Positions 38,963 through 50,438 of a DNA stretch of 64,000 bases are shown one piece after another. The translations under genes and the position numbers were made by a program. The DNA lies in assembly GCA_033557465.1 (NCBI GenBank), contig CM066041.1, positions 157,517,532 through 157,581,531 of the forward strand. Reading direction: 5' to 3'. Each line of letters begins with the position of its first letter. Within the stretch, counting starts at the first letter, position 1. Source of the DNA: Ichthyophis bannanicus. Taxonomy: Eukaryota > Chordata > Amphibia > Gymnophiona > Ichthyophiidae. A model generated the notes under the pieces. It had not been told where the DNA came from. It searched no databases and saw nothing but the letters and a program-made list of their open reading frames with translations.

Positions 38963-41900
38963 CCTTAGAACAGGCGTGTCCAACTTCGAACAGGTCATGA
39001 TCTACTTTTTCCAGCCAAAAGTGCCGGTGATCTACCACCATGAAAATTAAGTTTCAAATTAGTTTCAAATTAAATTTTAACCCAATAAAGTTGGAGGATT
39101 CCCCCCCCCCCCCATTTTTAATGAACCTTCTGTCTTTTACTTGGATGTGATCAGCTGTTAAGCAAATTAAGGAAAAACAAAACAGAGAGACGAAGATCCA
39201 GTAAGAACTGCGAGGGGAAATGGAAAGTACATTTTTCTTAAAAGTTTTATTGATAATATCTTTCTTTAACTGTCTTAATAACTTTCTTTAACTTTTATTG
39301 AGTAATTTGTGTTAAATTTAGGTTGAGTATTGATCCAGGCTGATCTTGCACAATCTTTAATATTTCGCTCTTGCTCATTAGTGAGACGTCTGAGCCTGCA
39401 TTTCATCCACCAGCTTTTTGAAGTTGGGTGAATATTGCGTGAGGGCCAGTCTCAGGGAATCCTGGAGATGTTCCTCTGTCGTGTTGGAACATTGTGTACT
39501 CTTTGCCATTTTCAGATGGGAAAACGCAGATTCACATAAATAAGTTGAACTGAAACAGGAGTGTACAGCTTCACTGCATCTTCTCAAGTTGGGAAATTTG
39601 TTTCTAGGCATTAGCTTCCAAAACGATTCTTGCTCAGCACGAGTCTTGAGAAAAATGTCATTTTTAAGGGTTAATATTTTGTTTTCAAGAGTTAGCTTGT
39701 TCAATGAGTAATTTTTACTGATAGCAGCTGCAGTTTCTTTAATGTCCACATCTACTTTGAATGGGTATGACAAGTACTCCACAACTGTTCCAATTTTTTG
39801 GAAGTCACAGAATCTTATTTTCGAGTTCCTGGATAACAGAACAGATTTCTGTCACATACTTCTCGTTCTGAAAAACAAAATTTGGATATTGTCCCAGATG
39901 GTCCTGCGTATTAGGAAAATGATCAAAAGTGTTGTTTGCAAGGTCAGTCACCATTAGCTCAAATTTGCTCTTGTAGGATGAAACTGTACTCATCATCTCG
40001 CCAATGCATTTGTTTTTACCTTGTAGTTCAAAGTTCATATCACTTAGTTCGCCTGTAAAGTCAGCGAGAAATGCCAGATCACATAACCACTCCTCATCTT
40101 CCAACTCTGCTTGGTCATCTCCCCTCTCCTTCAAAAAACTTCTTATTTCATTCAGCAAATCACTAAATCTTTGCAGAAATTTGTGCCTACTTAGCCACCT
40201 TACATCTGCGTGCAAAATGATTTTCGCTGCTCCTTCATCAAGAGTAAGATTGAAAAGCCGTCTTTGACGTGATCTTCCATGAACTGAATTTACAATTTTG
40301 AAAGTGATGTCCATGACAGTCTTTGTATTGAGTTTCTTGCTTGCATTGGTAAGAAAGGAAATCTGGGAAGTCGTCATGCTGTCTACAGAGGGCTATGAAA
40401 CCGTTAACCTCACCTGTCATTGCTCTTGCTCTATCAGTAGTGATGGAAACAAGTCTATGCAATGGAAGGTTACACTTTGTCACAAAAGAATGGAAAGAAC
40501 TGAATATTTCCTGACCGGTAGTTCTCCCTTTTAAAGAAATCATTCGAAATAGTAGTTCTTTAACACTGAAGTCTTCAAAAACCATCTAGATAAAGACTAG
40601 TAACTGGGCTATGTCTCTTATGTCTGTAGATTCATCCAGTTGGAGTGAGAAAGCAACACAATTTGAAACATCCTCCAACAATTGTTCAGTTGTGTCTCCA
40701 CACATCTTTTCTGTTCGCTGCACGACTGTGTTTCTTGACAATTGTACATCTTGAATAGCAGCTATGATCTCTTTCTTATTTTTAAATCCTTCAAAAAGAT
40801 TGTCAGCTGCTTCAAGAAAACAATCTTACAAATTCCCCTTCAGTGAAAGGTTTGCATTTCTTTGCGATCATGTTGCTGACCTTGAAGGATGCTATGGTTG
40901 CATTGACCGAATGTGACCTTGGCTTCGCCATCAACTGTTGCTGAGTAGCCAATTTTGATTTAAGTTCTTTGAGCTTCAGTTTACGAATTTCACTTTTGGG
41001 TGGAAAATCAGCATCAAACTTATTGCTATGCAGAGCCTTATAATGACGTTCCAGATTACCCTTTTTGGGCAAGGATATTGGGGTGTTACAAATTAGACAA
41101 CAACACTTGTCTTTCACCATGATGAAGAAGTAGCGCATTTCCCATTCATCATGAAAGTGGTAGGTTTTGCTCTTCTTTGGAACACTCATCTTCGTTATAC
41201 TGGGGTGGCTGGATGTAAGAAGGCCAAATCTGCTAAGTTAGTATAAACACTGGCTGAATCACTCCAGAACTGTCACTGTGCCAAAGTATTAAAGATCAAC
41301 AGGAACTGAAGACCTCTGGATGATGTGCAATACAAGGACTGGAGATGCCAAAACCACACATGCAGTTCTAAAAGTAAAAATAAGAATTCATAATACTGGT
41401 ACCAATAATCAAATACCACCAAACAATCATCAAAAAACTCAAAACACCTGTCCAGCAAACCAGATAAAATCAAATACCGCCAAACAAGTTCAAATACCAC
41501 CACACGCGATTTAATAAATTCTGCACACAGTGTAGAATCAACGCAAAGGCTAGGCAAAATAAAATTGCAGAGGCAAGCAAAAGTCACAGTGGTTTGAACC
41601 AATTCGAAGGCAAGCATAGGCAAGTTAGAACAAAATTGGAAAAGCCCACCAAAATCACCAAATTCTTGACACTTTGTTGTGTCTGCCCGAAATCGTTTAA
41701 TGAAAGCGAACTATAAAGCGACCAACGACCAGCGTACACAACTAATACGGTAAGTGTATTCAGGTAAAACCCGGGCGAATGGATATCGCCCAGTATATAA
41801 CACACTTCTAAGAGGTGTTGGGGTGGGGGCAGGAATGGGTGATTCTGAGAGGCAGGAGACCAGGTATGACGCCGGTCCTGTGGCATCTTGTCGCGGGGCA

Positions 41901-42165
41901 CGGGCAGCGGTCCCCTGGGGTACCCACAAACTATTGGCACGAAAACAACAAGCGCCCCCAATACACCCGCAGGCAAGATTCCCGCAGGCAGGGAAAAAGA
42001 CAGGCAAAGGATCAGCAGCGGCAGCAAGCCCTCGGCAGACAACCTGCTGGCACAAGCTCTCTCTTAGCGACGGGGTGAGCTGCTGGAGAGATGTAGCCAA
42101 GTGGGGCTAGCGATCTACCTCTGACCCCTCCCGCGATCTACCTGTTGGACATGCCTGCCTTAGAG
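38963..42165 (-). mobile_element. hAT DNA transposon with transposase, 3187 bp plus 8-bp TSD
   Basis: The element 38971-42157 begins CAGGCGTGTCCAAC and ends GTTGGACATGCCTG (one mismatch). Flanking 8-mers are CCTTAGAA (38963-38970) and CCTTAGAG (42158-42165), one base changed. The transposase is coded on the minus strand. It sits in CR1-Y between the LNMYT and LEDGGDVIDVFKYLRG codons. A subterminal GATCTAC word repeats at both ends (38998, 39030; 42112, 42135), possibly transposase binding sites. Confidence 0.9.
39378..41189 (-). pseudogene. hAT transposase with BED-type zinc finger, four lesions
   Basis: From ATG 41189 on the minus strand. The N-terminal BED finger is CCCLICNTPISLPKKGNLERH with a following HSNKF. 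After a frameshift near 40835 the catalytic domain shows SLQLDESTDI (first Asp), a TAG near 40587, and VSITTDRARAMTGEVNGF. A small deletion near 40340 removes the CHC/H block, then come LHADVRWLSRHKFLQRF and, after a shift near 39800, the C-terminal dimerisation part CESAFSHLKMAKSTQCSN. The overall architecture matches hAT transposases related to the domesticated ZBED/GTF2IRD2 group. It catalyses cut-and-paste transposition; this copy is inactive but little diverged. Confidence 0.88.
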
Positions 42166-42392
42166 GATGGAGGTGATGTGATTGATGTGTTTAAATACCT
42201 CCGTGGTATAAATGTACAGGGGGAGAGCCTCTTTCAATTGAAAGCAAGTTCTGCTACAAGGGGACATGGGATGAGGGTGAAGGGGGATAGATTCAGGAGT
42301 GATATGCAGAAATATTTCTTTACAGAAAGAGTGGTGGATCCGTGGAATAGTCTCCCAGTGGAGGTGGTAGAGATGAGGACAGTATCTGAATT
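42158..42392 (+). pseudogene. CR1-Y, ORF2 C-terminus
   Basis: Reads LEDGGDVIDVFKYLRGINV, LFQLKASSATRGHGMRV, MQKYFFTERVVDPWNSLP and VEVVEMRTVSEFK, the last part of CR1 ORF2. The frame is then broken by a short L2-tail insertion. Confidence 0.88.
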
Positions 42393-42593
42393 CAAAATTC
42401 TCATGATATTTTCTCTATGACTCCAGTGTGTAAATAGTTTCCCCTGTTCATCCAAGTTTTACTGTCCTGTTATATGTAAACCCAGAACTATGTTCATGTT
42501 CTGTTTCTCTCTGTTCCATGTAAACCGCGCTGATGCCAAATAGTGCGGTATATAAGAAATTGTAAATAAATAAAATAAATAAATAAATAAAAA
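42393..42593 (+). mobile_element. Short L2-type 3' tail insertion
   Basis: The CR1-Y reading breaks after EFK and the CR1 resumes at GCATGGGACAAACACAGAGG (also at 45987). The insert ends CATGTAAACCGCGCTGATG, GTGCGGTATATAAG and an AAATA array, the L2-tail pattern. Confidence 0.65.
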
Positions 42594-42721
42594 AAGCATG
42601 GGACAAACACAGAGGATCTCTAAAGGAAAAAAGGGGACTGTTGTAGTTGTTGATATGGAAGGTCAGACTAGATAGGCCATGTGGACTTTTTCTTTCGTCA
42701 TATTTTTATGTTTCTGTGTTT

Positions 42722-42840
42722 CTAATTTCTGGTGTTTTCTCTGTCTCCATCATCTGCTGGTTAGGAGGAGTTAACCCACTTGTCTTGACTGGTCTAGCAG
42801 GACTCCAGGAAAGGAAAATATTATTAAGTAAAATTTCACC
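42722..42840 (+). mobile_element. Isolated DIRS-D right terminus
   Basis: From TTTTCTCTGTCTCCATCATC to the end TAAGTAAAATTTCACC at 42840. It carries GACTGGTCTAGCAGGACTCC and matches the right-end halves of ICRs at 555-616 and 30690-30757. The rest of the element is absent. It gives the unoccupied version of the repeat into which DIRS-A1 inserted. Confidence 0.7.
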
Positions 42841-43268
42841 GTTCTGTATATAAAACATGTTTTTAATGCGGAAATACTTTATAGAATTCCTCTAATAGGG
42901 AATATTATTCTATGCCTTTTTTATACACTTACAAAGCTGCCCAAGGATATACGCACTACTGACACTGTGTGTACTTCTAATCTAGTATATGTATAGGTGT
43001 TTTCAGGGGCCAAGCTAGGGTGGAGTTGCGAGAAGAACACGCGTTATAGTACATGCACGTCTACGGAGACTTAGGTGGAAAAATGATACCACCTGGAATC
43101 AGATATAATTAGGGAGCTTTTGGATCTGCTATTTTATAAAGGCACATAGGTATCTATGTTGCCTAGATGGGAATAATTTTGTAACTACTCATCTATGCAG
43201 TTCTGGAAATGGGTCTGTGGATGGTTTATCTCACTATTTGTTCCATTCCTTTTTTTTATGATTTTTAG
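42841..43268 (+). other. DUS1L: DUS1L intron segment upstream of the exon
   Basis: Noncoding and AT-rich, with an inverted copy of the old dispersed repeat seen at 3157 and 52485 (near 43020). It ends in a pyrimidine tract (CCATTCCTTTTTTTTATG) and ATTTTTAG, a good acceptor. Confidence 0.65.
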
Positions 43269-43377
43269 TTTTGTGCAAATGACCCAGAAGTGTTTGTACA
43301 GGCAGCGCTTTTATCTCAAGATTATTGTGATGCCATCGACTTGAACCTGGGTTGCCCTCAGATGATTGCTAAGAGGG
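43269..43377 (+). CDS. DUS1L: Internal exon of DUS1L, tRNA-dihydrouridine synthase
   Basis: A 109-nt exon, acceptor ATTTTTAG before it and donor GTAAGT after it (43378-43383). It codes [20 protein letters not shown], then [16 protein letters not shown] and one base of the next codon (phase 1). This matches vertebrate DUS1L almost residue for residue. DUS1L reduces uridine to dihydrouridine in the D-loop of tRNAs using FMN and NADPH. The segment covers a strand and helix of the TIM barrel, and its Cys in LNLGCP is the catalytic general acid of Dus enzymes. The preceding exon should end in the codons for the residues before FCAND, and the next should begin by completing Gly. Neither is visible in this window, so both introns are long and full of transposons. 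The ORF is conserved while everything around it is decayed. Confidence 0.93.
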
Positions 43378-43495
43378 GTAAGTAGAGCATTTGAGGTAGG
43401 AAGATAAGAGGTAAATAGGGAAATGGAAAGTAGAGTAAAGAATATTGGGGTGGCAAATAAAATCAAAACAGGATACCAGTAATAAAGTCCAAGCA

Positions 43496-43723
43496 GAAGC
43501 ATAGTTGCTAATTTTTTGAGTTGTAATGTAAGCTGCTTTGATTTTAGGATAAGGCGGTATAAAAAACTTGTTAAAAAAATACATAAATAAATCTAGCTGG
43601 GTCTATCTGGCAGATCGCAAGTGCATCAGTGTTCCATGTACGTTAGCATTCAATCTGTTCCATGTAAACTGCTTGGCATTCTGAAAGGCAGTATATAAAA
43701 TCAGATAGATAAATAAATAAATA
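43496..43723 (+). mobile_element. Two short L2-type tail insertions in the DUS1L intron
   Basis: The first (to about 43597) ends GTAAGCTGCTTTGATTTTAG, AAGGCGGTATAAAA and an AAATA-like run. The second (to about 43723) ends CATGTAAACTGCTTGGC, GGCAGTATATAAAATC and a TAAATAAAT array. Both match the 3' end of the L2 at 19900-19951. Confidence 0.6.
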
Positions 43724-44210
43724 GCAGAAGCACGGGTATAGCTGTAGCTAGATCTGTCTTGCAGACAGCACATTTCTCATCTTGATGGGGTTAATGCAGG
43801 TGGCTGGTAATGGTGTAGAAGCATCATGAAAGACCATGGAGAACTAATATGTCCAGATGTTCAAGTAAGAAGTACACTGGGCTTAGTGGGATCTTGTAGA
43901 TGGAAAGGGGAAGGGAGGGATACTGGGTGTGAATCTAAAAGGAGCAGTCTTGCATGCTTAGCTACCCAAGAGATTGGAGTATAATGGAAAAAACTGATTA
44001 AAACTCTCTTGGATAAGGCGTGATATCCTATATGTCACACTCTACAGCTGACAACTGGAAAAGCTCCTTGCAGTATAGACCAGAATATATGGGGTAGACC
44101 GGATAGGCTATTTGATATTTTTCTGGCATCATCTGCTATGTTGTTGCTGGGGAAAAAGGAATAGAGAGAGTATAAAGTGTATACCGTGGACTGCCTGAAG
44201 AACAAACCAG
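43724..44210 (+). other. DUS1L: DUS1L intron, nothing recognised
   Basis: Noncoding, no repeats identified by eye. No candidate for the next DUS1L exon was seen. Confidence 0.45.
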
Positions 44211-44508
44211 TCAGTACTAGAGGAGATCAAACCTAAGCTTTCCTTAAAAGCTCATATGACTTCAACTTTCATACCTTGGACACATCATGTGAAGAGAGAG
44301 ATCATTGGAGAAAAATGACATGCTTGGCAAAGTAGAAGGTCAACGCAAAAGAGGAAGGCCAGCAATGAGATGGATTGATACAATAACAGCAGCCACTCTG
44401 TCAACAATGAGCCGCCTGACTGATGACCAAACAGGACAACTATCCAGAGAGTTGCCATGCGTTGAAACCGACTCGACGGCACTTGACAACAACAACATAA
44501 AGTGCAGT
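44211..44508 (+). mobile_element. RTE/BovB-like LINE 3' fragment
   Basis: Reads a TFIPWTHHVKRE-like stretch, then LEKNDMLGKVEGQRKRGRPA, RWIDTITAATLST and CVETDSTALDNNN. The G-K-x-x-G-x-R-x-R-G-R-P-x-x-R-W block and the tail TCGACGGCACTTGACAACAA are typical of the 3' ends of RTE-like LINEs. It has one open frame to 44547 but no RT domain. Confidence 0.55.
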
Positions 44509-44890
44509 GCATTTTTCCTAGCTAAAAAGGCGTCAGTACTCATTCATTAATACACCAGGACCATTGGACAATTTTAGCAGGCAATGAAAAAAAAGATGCC
44601 AATACTCTGTACCACCGAGTTCCTCTTCAAAAAAAGCCCTGATAAAGTGCAAACAGGGTATATCATTATACACTGATGCTGCCATCTGCCTCTTCTTTTC
44701 ATCAGCTGAGGATTAGAGAAAGCTGTTTTTCTGGGGCAGCTCCTAAATTATGGAACAGTTTGCCAGTAGAGATTTAGGGATTCTGTAGATTATCAACAAT
44801 TTCAAAAATTATTGAAGACATAGATGTGTGTGTTTGATGTAACAATGATCTTATAATAAAGCTCAGTATTCCGCTTTGTATGCTTTTGAT
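44509..44890 (+). other. Intron, nothing recognised
   Basis: Noncoding. No MITE ends or exon signals were identified. Confidence 0.4.
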
Positions 44891-46115
44891 TGTAAAAGTG
44901 GATTATTGATTTCTTCGACTGGGTGACCAGGGAGTTGGAACGAGGGAGAGCCCTAAATGTGATATACTTAGATTTCAGTAAAGCCTTTGACACCTCTCCG
45001 CACAGGCAGCATATAAACAAACTGAGCACCCTAGGGGATGGGCACTAAAGTTACTGATTGGGTTAGAAATTGATTGAGTGGGAGGTGGTAAAGGGTATAG
45101 GTAAATGGAGCTCACACTGAGGAGAAGGAAGTTAACAGTGGTGTGCCACAGAGATCTGTCCTTGGTCTGTTTCTTTTTAACATCTTTTAGTGATATTGAA
45201 GAAGGGCTTTCGGGTAACGTTTGCCTGTTTACGGATGATACTAAAATCTGCAATAGAGTAGACACCCAAGGAGGAGTAGATAACATGAGGAGGGATCTAG
45301 CTAAGCTTGAGGAATGGTCAAGAATTTGACATCTGAGATTTAATGCTAAAAAATGCAGGGTCATGCATTTGGGCTGCAAAAATCCAAGAGAGCGGTACAG
45401 TGTAGGGGAGTGAAATGCTTCTGTCCACAAAAGAAGAGCAGGACCTAGGTGTGATTGTATCTGACGATCTTAAAGTAGCTAAACAGGTAGAAAAGGCGAC
45501 AGCGAAAGCCAAAAGGATGCTTGGGTGCATAGGGAGAGGAATGGCCAGCAGAAAAAAGAAGGTGATAGTTCCTCTGTATGTCTCTGGTGCAACCTCATTT
45601 GGAGTATTGTGTGCACGTCTGGAGACCACACCTTCAAAAGGATATAAACAGATTGGAGTCGATGCAGAGGGTAGCTACTAAAATGGTTAGTAGTCTTTGT
45701 TATAAAGCATATTGGGACAGACTCAAAGATCTTAATAGTATACTTTAGAGGAAAGGCAGGATAGAGGAGATATGATAGAGATGTTTAAATACCTCTGTGG
45801 TGTAAATGCACAGGAGAAGAGTCTCTTTCGATTGAAAGCAATCTCTGCTATGAGGGGTCATAGAATGAGGGTGGGATAGATTAAGGAGAATATGCGGAAA
45901 TATTTCTTTACAGAAAGAGTGGTTGATGCATAGAATAGTCTCTTAGTAGAGGTGGTAGAGACAAGGACAGTATCTGAGTTCAGATAAGCATGGGACAAAC
46001 ACAGAGGATCTATAAAGGTAAAAAGGGGACTGTTGTAGTTGATATGGAAGGGCAGACTAGATAAGCCATGTGGTCTTTTTCTGCCGTCATATTTCTATGT
46101 TTCTGTGTTTATAAA
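44891..46115 (+). mobile_element. 5'-truncated CR1-Y copy, decayed
   Basis: Begins in the RT (DFFDWVTRELERGRALNVIY, LDFSKAFDTSPH), has a VCLFTDDTKICNRVD-type block, FNAKKCRVMHLGCKNPRE, DLGVIVSDDLKVAKQ and MLGCIGRGMASRKKKV, and the 3' UTR with GTCTTTTTCTGCCGTCATAT near 46075. Several stops and shifts. It is a second, uninterrupted relative of the CR1 at 30962-42721 and serves as the reference for its empty insertion sites. Confidence 0.85.
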
Positions 46116-46480
46116 TGATGTACTTAAATTAAAATTAGCCAGGTGACCAGGTAAAGAATAAGTGGAGCATCAAGAGGAATAACTTCAGAAATCAGGACAG
46201 TGAGATATGAAACCTTTTATGGGATATCATTGGTATAAAAAAACTGTGATGCATTGCAATAATGGGATACAGAGGATGGGGTGCATTTTCTGATCATGTT
46301 AACACATCAAACCCCCCCCCCCCCCATTCCTTTTCCCCCTTGAAACCATAACTGGAGTGCATTTTATGATTCACTTCAATTTTCTGTTAATGTCATCTTT
46401 TGCTCATTCTGTTTTTCAGACCTGTTAAAGGGAGTGTATCTCCCTAAAGCTAGTCAATAAAAAGGTAATTTTATAACAGG
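46116..46480. other. No gene; C14 tract at about 46312-46325
   Basis: Noncoding, no repeat family recognised other than the homopolymer. Confidence 0.4.
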
Positions 46481-46646
46481 GCACTTCTAGAAGAAGTGAT
46501 GTCATCAGGGAGGAAGTGACATCAGTGTTGTATGGATGGGGTTTAGGGGAGCTCCATGCAGATCCTGTTCAAAGTGCAAATATAGCTGATTGAGCCATTT
46601 CTCACCCCACACCCGAAGTACTACTCTCACCCGGCGATACCTGGGG

Positions 46647-47673
46647 ATGTCCGTCCGGAAGAAGTTTGAGGAGTTCCAGTCGCCGTATGTGTTTACCTGG
46701 TTTCCCGCATGCATAACAAGGGGTTGAAAATAGTGGTCAGGAGCTCTGGGGAGTCTGAACCAGAGACTGAAATAGAGCATGCCCCATTTGAGGGGGGGAT
46801 CTTTAAAAGCATGGCTAATGGGGCTTACAAATGAGCTCATAGCAGACATCGCCTCAATAAGATTGGATTTCAAGAAGGCGATAGTGGCGATACAGCAAGA
46901 TATGGCTGAGCTGGGCATGCGCTTGGAGGAGGTAGAAAACCACATGGAGTAGTATGTAGAGGCTCTCCAGGGGCTAACTACTGACTGGGAGGCAGTAAAG
47001 CAGGAGGAGGAACGTTTGAAAGAAAAATTGGAGAACTTGGAGGATTGGTCCCGCCACAATAATTTGTGGGTGCAGGGGATCCCCGAGGAAGAACGGTATA
47101 AAGACTGCTCGAGCGTGCTCCAGTGTTTGTTCAGACAGCGGGGCAGCCCAGGGGAGACTCCGATGACATGGTGGAGATCGAGAGAGTGCACCGGAGCTTG
47201 GGCCCTGTTTGTGAGAATCAACCACAGGACATAGTAGTCTGTTTGCAATCTTATGTGGTGAAAGAACAGTTGCTGGCGGCTTCCTGGAAGCAAGGTCGGT
47301 TCCAGTGGGAGAACTGTGCTGTGGAGCTGTGCAGTGATTTATCACAGGGTACATTGATATGGTGTCCTGTGATAAAGCCTTTATGAGGGTAGAAGGAGTG
47401 CCTTATAAGTGGCTGTGTCCCGTCAGGCTGCTCTTCACGGCTAAAGGTACCTCTCGACGGGTGAAAATGGCTAATGAGGCCTGTCAGCTGCTGAAAGACT
47501 TGCGCTACCCAGACATTCCCAATGTGGATTGCCGCCAGGGGCAGGAAGAGATGACATCAACCCCCAGTATTTTGAATCTGAAATGGCAGTGGGTGGCTGC
47601 CAAGGTACGATGGCTGAAGAGTCTCTTGAAGGGCTTGCATGCTGATGATGGAGACTCAGCAGGAGTGAAGTGA
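46647..47673 (+). pseudogene. L1/Tx1-like ORF1 remnant
   Basis: Contains a coiled-coil-type KQEEERLKEKLENLEDWSRH, NLWVQGIPEEE (the RRM-linked LE-R-S-R-NNLRI-GIPE signature), then CPVRLLFTAKGTSRRVKMAN, EACQLLKDLRYPDIPN and a C-terminal SLLKGLHADDGDSAG. This is the L1-type ORF1 RNA-binding protein with frameshifts near 47130 and 47350. Confidence 0.75.
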
Positions 47674-50438
47674 ATTGGGGTGGCATGGACTGGCAATGGT
47701 TGGCACTGTGTGTTTGGCACTGGGGGTCGAGGTGCTTGTTGGCTTGGGCTGGAGTGGACTTGGGTCATTGGCTGGGGAGTTAATGGAGGGGTACAAATGT
47801 GAAGGTAGGGTATGGTAAGGTAATGCAAGATTATGGGTGTGGTGTGGAGTGAATGGGTGATTGATGGGAGTGGCAGTGCGGGTGTGTGAATGTGGTGGAG
47901 GCATTGAGTTGGTGGATTGATTGTGGGGGGAGGGAGTGTGTGAGGAGGGATGATAGTGGCAGAGATGATATTGGTATTCAGGGTCGATGACACTTCGCGG
48001 GTTGGAGAATCTCTGTGTGGCATGGACAGAGGGGGGAGTGGGGAGAAGGAGGAGTGGAAAGGAGGGCTGATGAGGGGAATAATAGACCAGTGCAGGGGCA
48101 GGGTACAGCTGGTGACAGAGAGGGGCAAGGGAGGGGGGTGATGGAAAAATGATGGTGAGATCTATAAATGCAAAGGGACTGCACTCACCATTTAAGGGGC
48201 AACAATTATTCCGTGAGGTAGAAAGTCTGGAATGGGATATTGTTTACGTGCTGGAGACTCCTCTACTGTGCAGGGATAAGAGATTGCTCTTTTGGGAGTG
48301 ATTTCCACAGCAGTTCTTTTGTGCGACGGAGAGGAGGGGGAGAAGGGGGGAGAAGCGATCCTGATTCATAGGACGTGTCCCTTCCAAGTGTTGGAAGTGT
48401 TTTACGATAAGGCGGGGCGGGTCCTTGGGCTGAGGGGGAAATATGGGGGTAAAGTTTTCACCATAGTGACGGTTTATGGACCCAGCGGGGGGGGGGGGGG
48501 GGCACGTGCCATTTTGGAAGGGGGTGTGGGTTCTTTTGGAGGAGAAGGTCCGGGGGGCTGCTGATATTGTGGAGGAATTTAATTTGGCTTTGCATCCAGG
48601 GCGGGATAGGCAAGCATATTTTCGGGAGGCTGGAGGCTGCACTCGGAAAATTGTGAAGGATTTGATGAGTCGTTTGATGTTGTTAGATGCCTGGCGTACC
48701 ATGCATCCTGGGGGATGGGAATTCTCTTTTTATTGACGTCCTCATGATAGCTTTAGCCTTATTGATTTCATTTTAGTGGATCGACTGTGGGCAACAGCTT
48801 TGCAAGAGGCGAACATAGGTAATATTACCTGGTCAGATCATGCCCCAATGTGGGTTGAAATGGGGGAGGTGCAGGACCCAGGGGTATGTTATTTTCTGAA
48901 GACCTAATGAGAGCTTACTTAAAAATGTCAAGGTAGTTGAGGATGTGCAGGCGACGATTACAGAGTATTGGGCCCTAAATGATAATGAGGCAGTGAGGTA
49001 TGCCACAAAAATAGGAGGGGTGAAAGCGGTGGTGCCGGGGTCGCTTTGAGATGTGGGCAGCTCGGCTTAAAAAAGCAGTGGCAGCAACAGGAGGACCAGT
49101 TGCAGGAGGCTATTAGGTTGGCTGTAGGGGAATATCAATGAACGCGGGCTAAGGGAGTGTGGAAGCGCTTGTCCCATTTGCGTATGGAATTGCAGCGGCT
49201 GCAGATGGACTCCATGGCCTTTGGTCTACAGAGAGTGCGGCAGCGCTATTACAAGTTTGGGGATAGGGCGGATGGACTGTTGCCAAAGAAACTGAAGGTG
49301 GCTCAGGCCTCCATATTGCAAATCCGGGTGAGAAAGGAGGAGGTGTTGCGGATTAGAGATCAGTTTCTGCAATTTTATAAGTCTCTCTTTGCTTGACAGT
49401 TGGGAATTGAAGTGGGGGATATTAAGTGGTATTTGCAGCGAGTGGAACTCCCGGAGATAACCCGGGAGGGGTTAGAACGTGATATCTTGGGGGAGGAATT
49501 GAGCCAGGCCATTAAGGCTCTGCCTGTATGCAAGGCCTCGGGCCTGGATGGGCTGGCAGATAGTTTCTATAAGCTATATCAGGGGGAGGTAGTGGAGGTC
49601 TTGGGGTGCATCTTTAATGGGGTGGTAGGGGAAGGAGGTAAGCAGGGTCCTGATATGCTAACTGTCAGGATTACCGTTCTGCCCAAGGAGAGTAGAGACC
49701 CCACCTACTGTGGGTTATATTGACCCATTTCGCTGCTGAATGTGGACATCAAGCTGTTGGCTAAAGTGCTGACCACGAGATTAGCCCGATGGATGCCTGT
49801 GTTGATGCAAAAGGACTAGACTGGCTTCATTATGGGGAGGCAGGCTTCTGATAATATTAAACAGGCCATCAGTGTGATCTGGGTGACTCAGCAACAACAG
49901 TCTGAAGTGATGCATCTCTCAATCCATGCTGAGAAGGCCTTCAATAGGGTCCATTGGGATTTCCTTTTTTTGGTGTTGGAGAAGATGGGGTTTGGCCCTA
50001 AGTTTGGGGAGTGGGTACGGGGACTCTTCCAGAACCCCAGTGCATGTATTAAGATCATGGGTGCTATTCGGAGCTGTTCATTTTAGAGTGGGGTATGAGA
50101 CAGGGCTGCCCCATGTCCCCCCTGTTTGTGCTGGCCATTGAGCCTCTGGCGCAGGCGATCTGGCTGGCATTGGGAGATCTGGGGGGTGGGAATCTCTGGG
50201 ACACAGCATACAATTTTATTATTTAGGGATAATATTTTGCTTTCCCTCTCAGACCCGGGCCACACACTTCTGATAGACATGAGAGAGTTGAATAAATATA
50301 AGCAGGTCTTGGGCTTTAAGATTAACTTGGAGAAAACCGAGGCACTGAATATTAATATGGTGCAGGAGGTTGTGGACCATTTAAAACAGTGTTTACCCTT
50401 TTGGAGGCCCTGAAATATCTGGGAGTATGGCTTACACC

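Larger units (their letters stand above)
30962..42721 (+). mobile_element. CR1-Y LINE interrupted by three later insertions
   Basis: Five plus-strand pieces form one CR1 3' half: 30962-31053 ([18 protein letters not shown]), 34752-35054, 38909-38970, 42158-42392 and 42594-42721 (3' UTR with GACTTTTTCTTTCGTCAT). Between them sit a hAT with minisatellite, an L1-like LINE, a second hAT and a short L2 tail. Each main insertion has its own target duplication, so the pieces can be joined in order without gaps. This subfamily differs from CR1-1/2/3 (it has a VLLSTKEERDLGVVVSDD segment). Confidence 0.88.

Noticed and set aside
44211..44508. Host gene coding LEKNDMLGKVEGQRKRGRPA
   Set aside because: The motif is the well-known 3' end of RTE-like LINEs, and it lacks exon borders.
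47505..48128. Pro/Ser/Thr-rich 207-aa minus-strand frame
   Set aside because: It is the complement of a GT/GGA-rich low-complexity spacer between L1 ORF1 and ORF2, with no domain.
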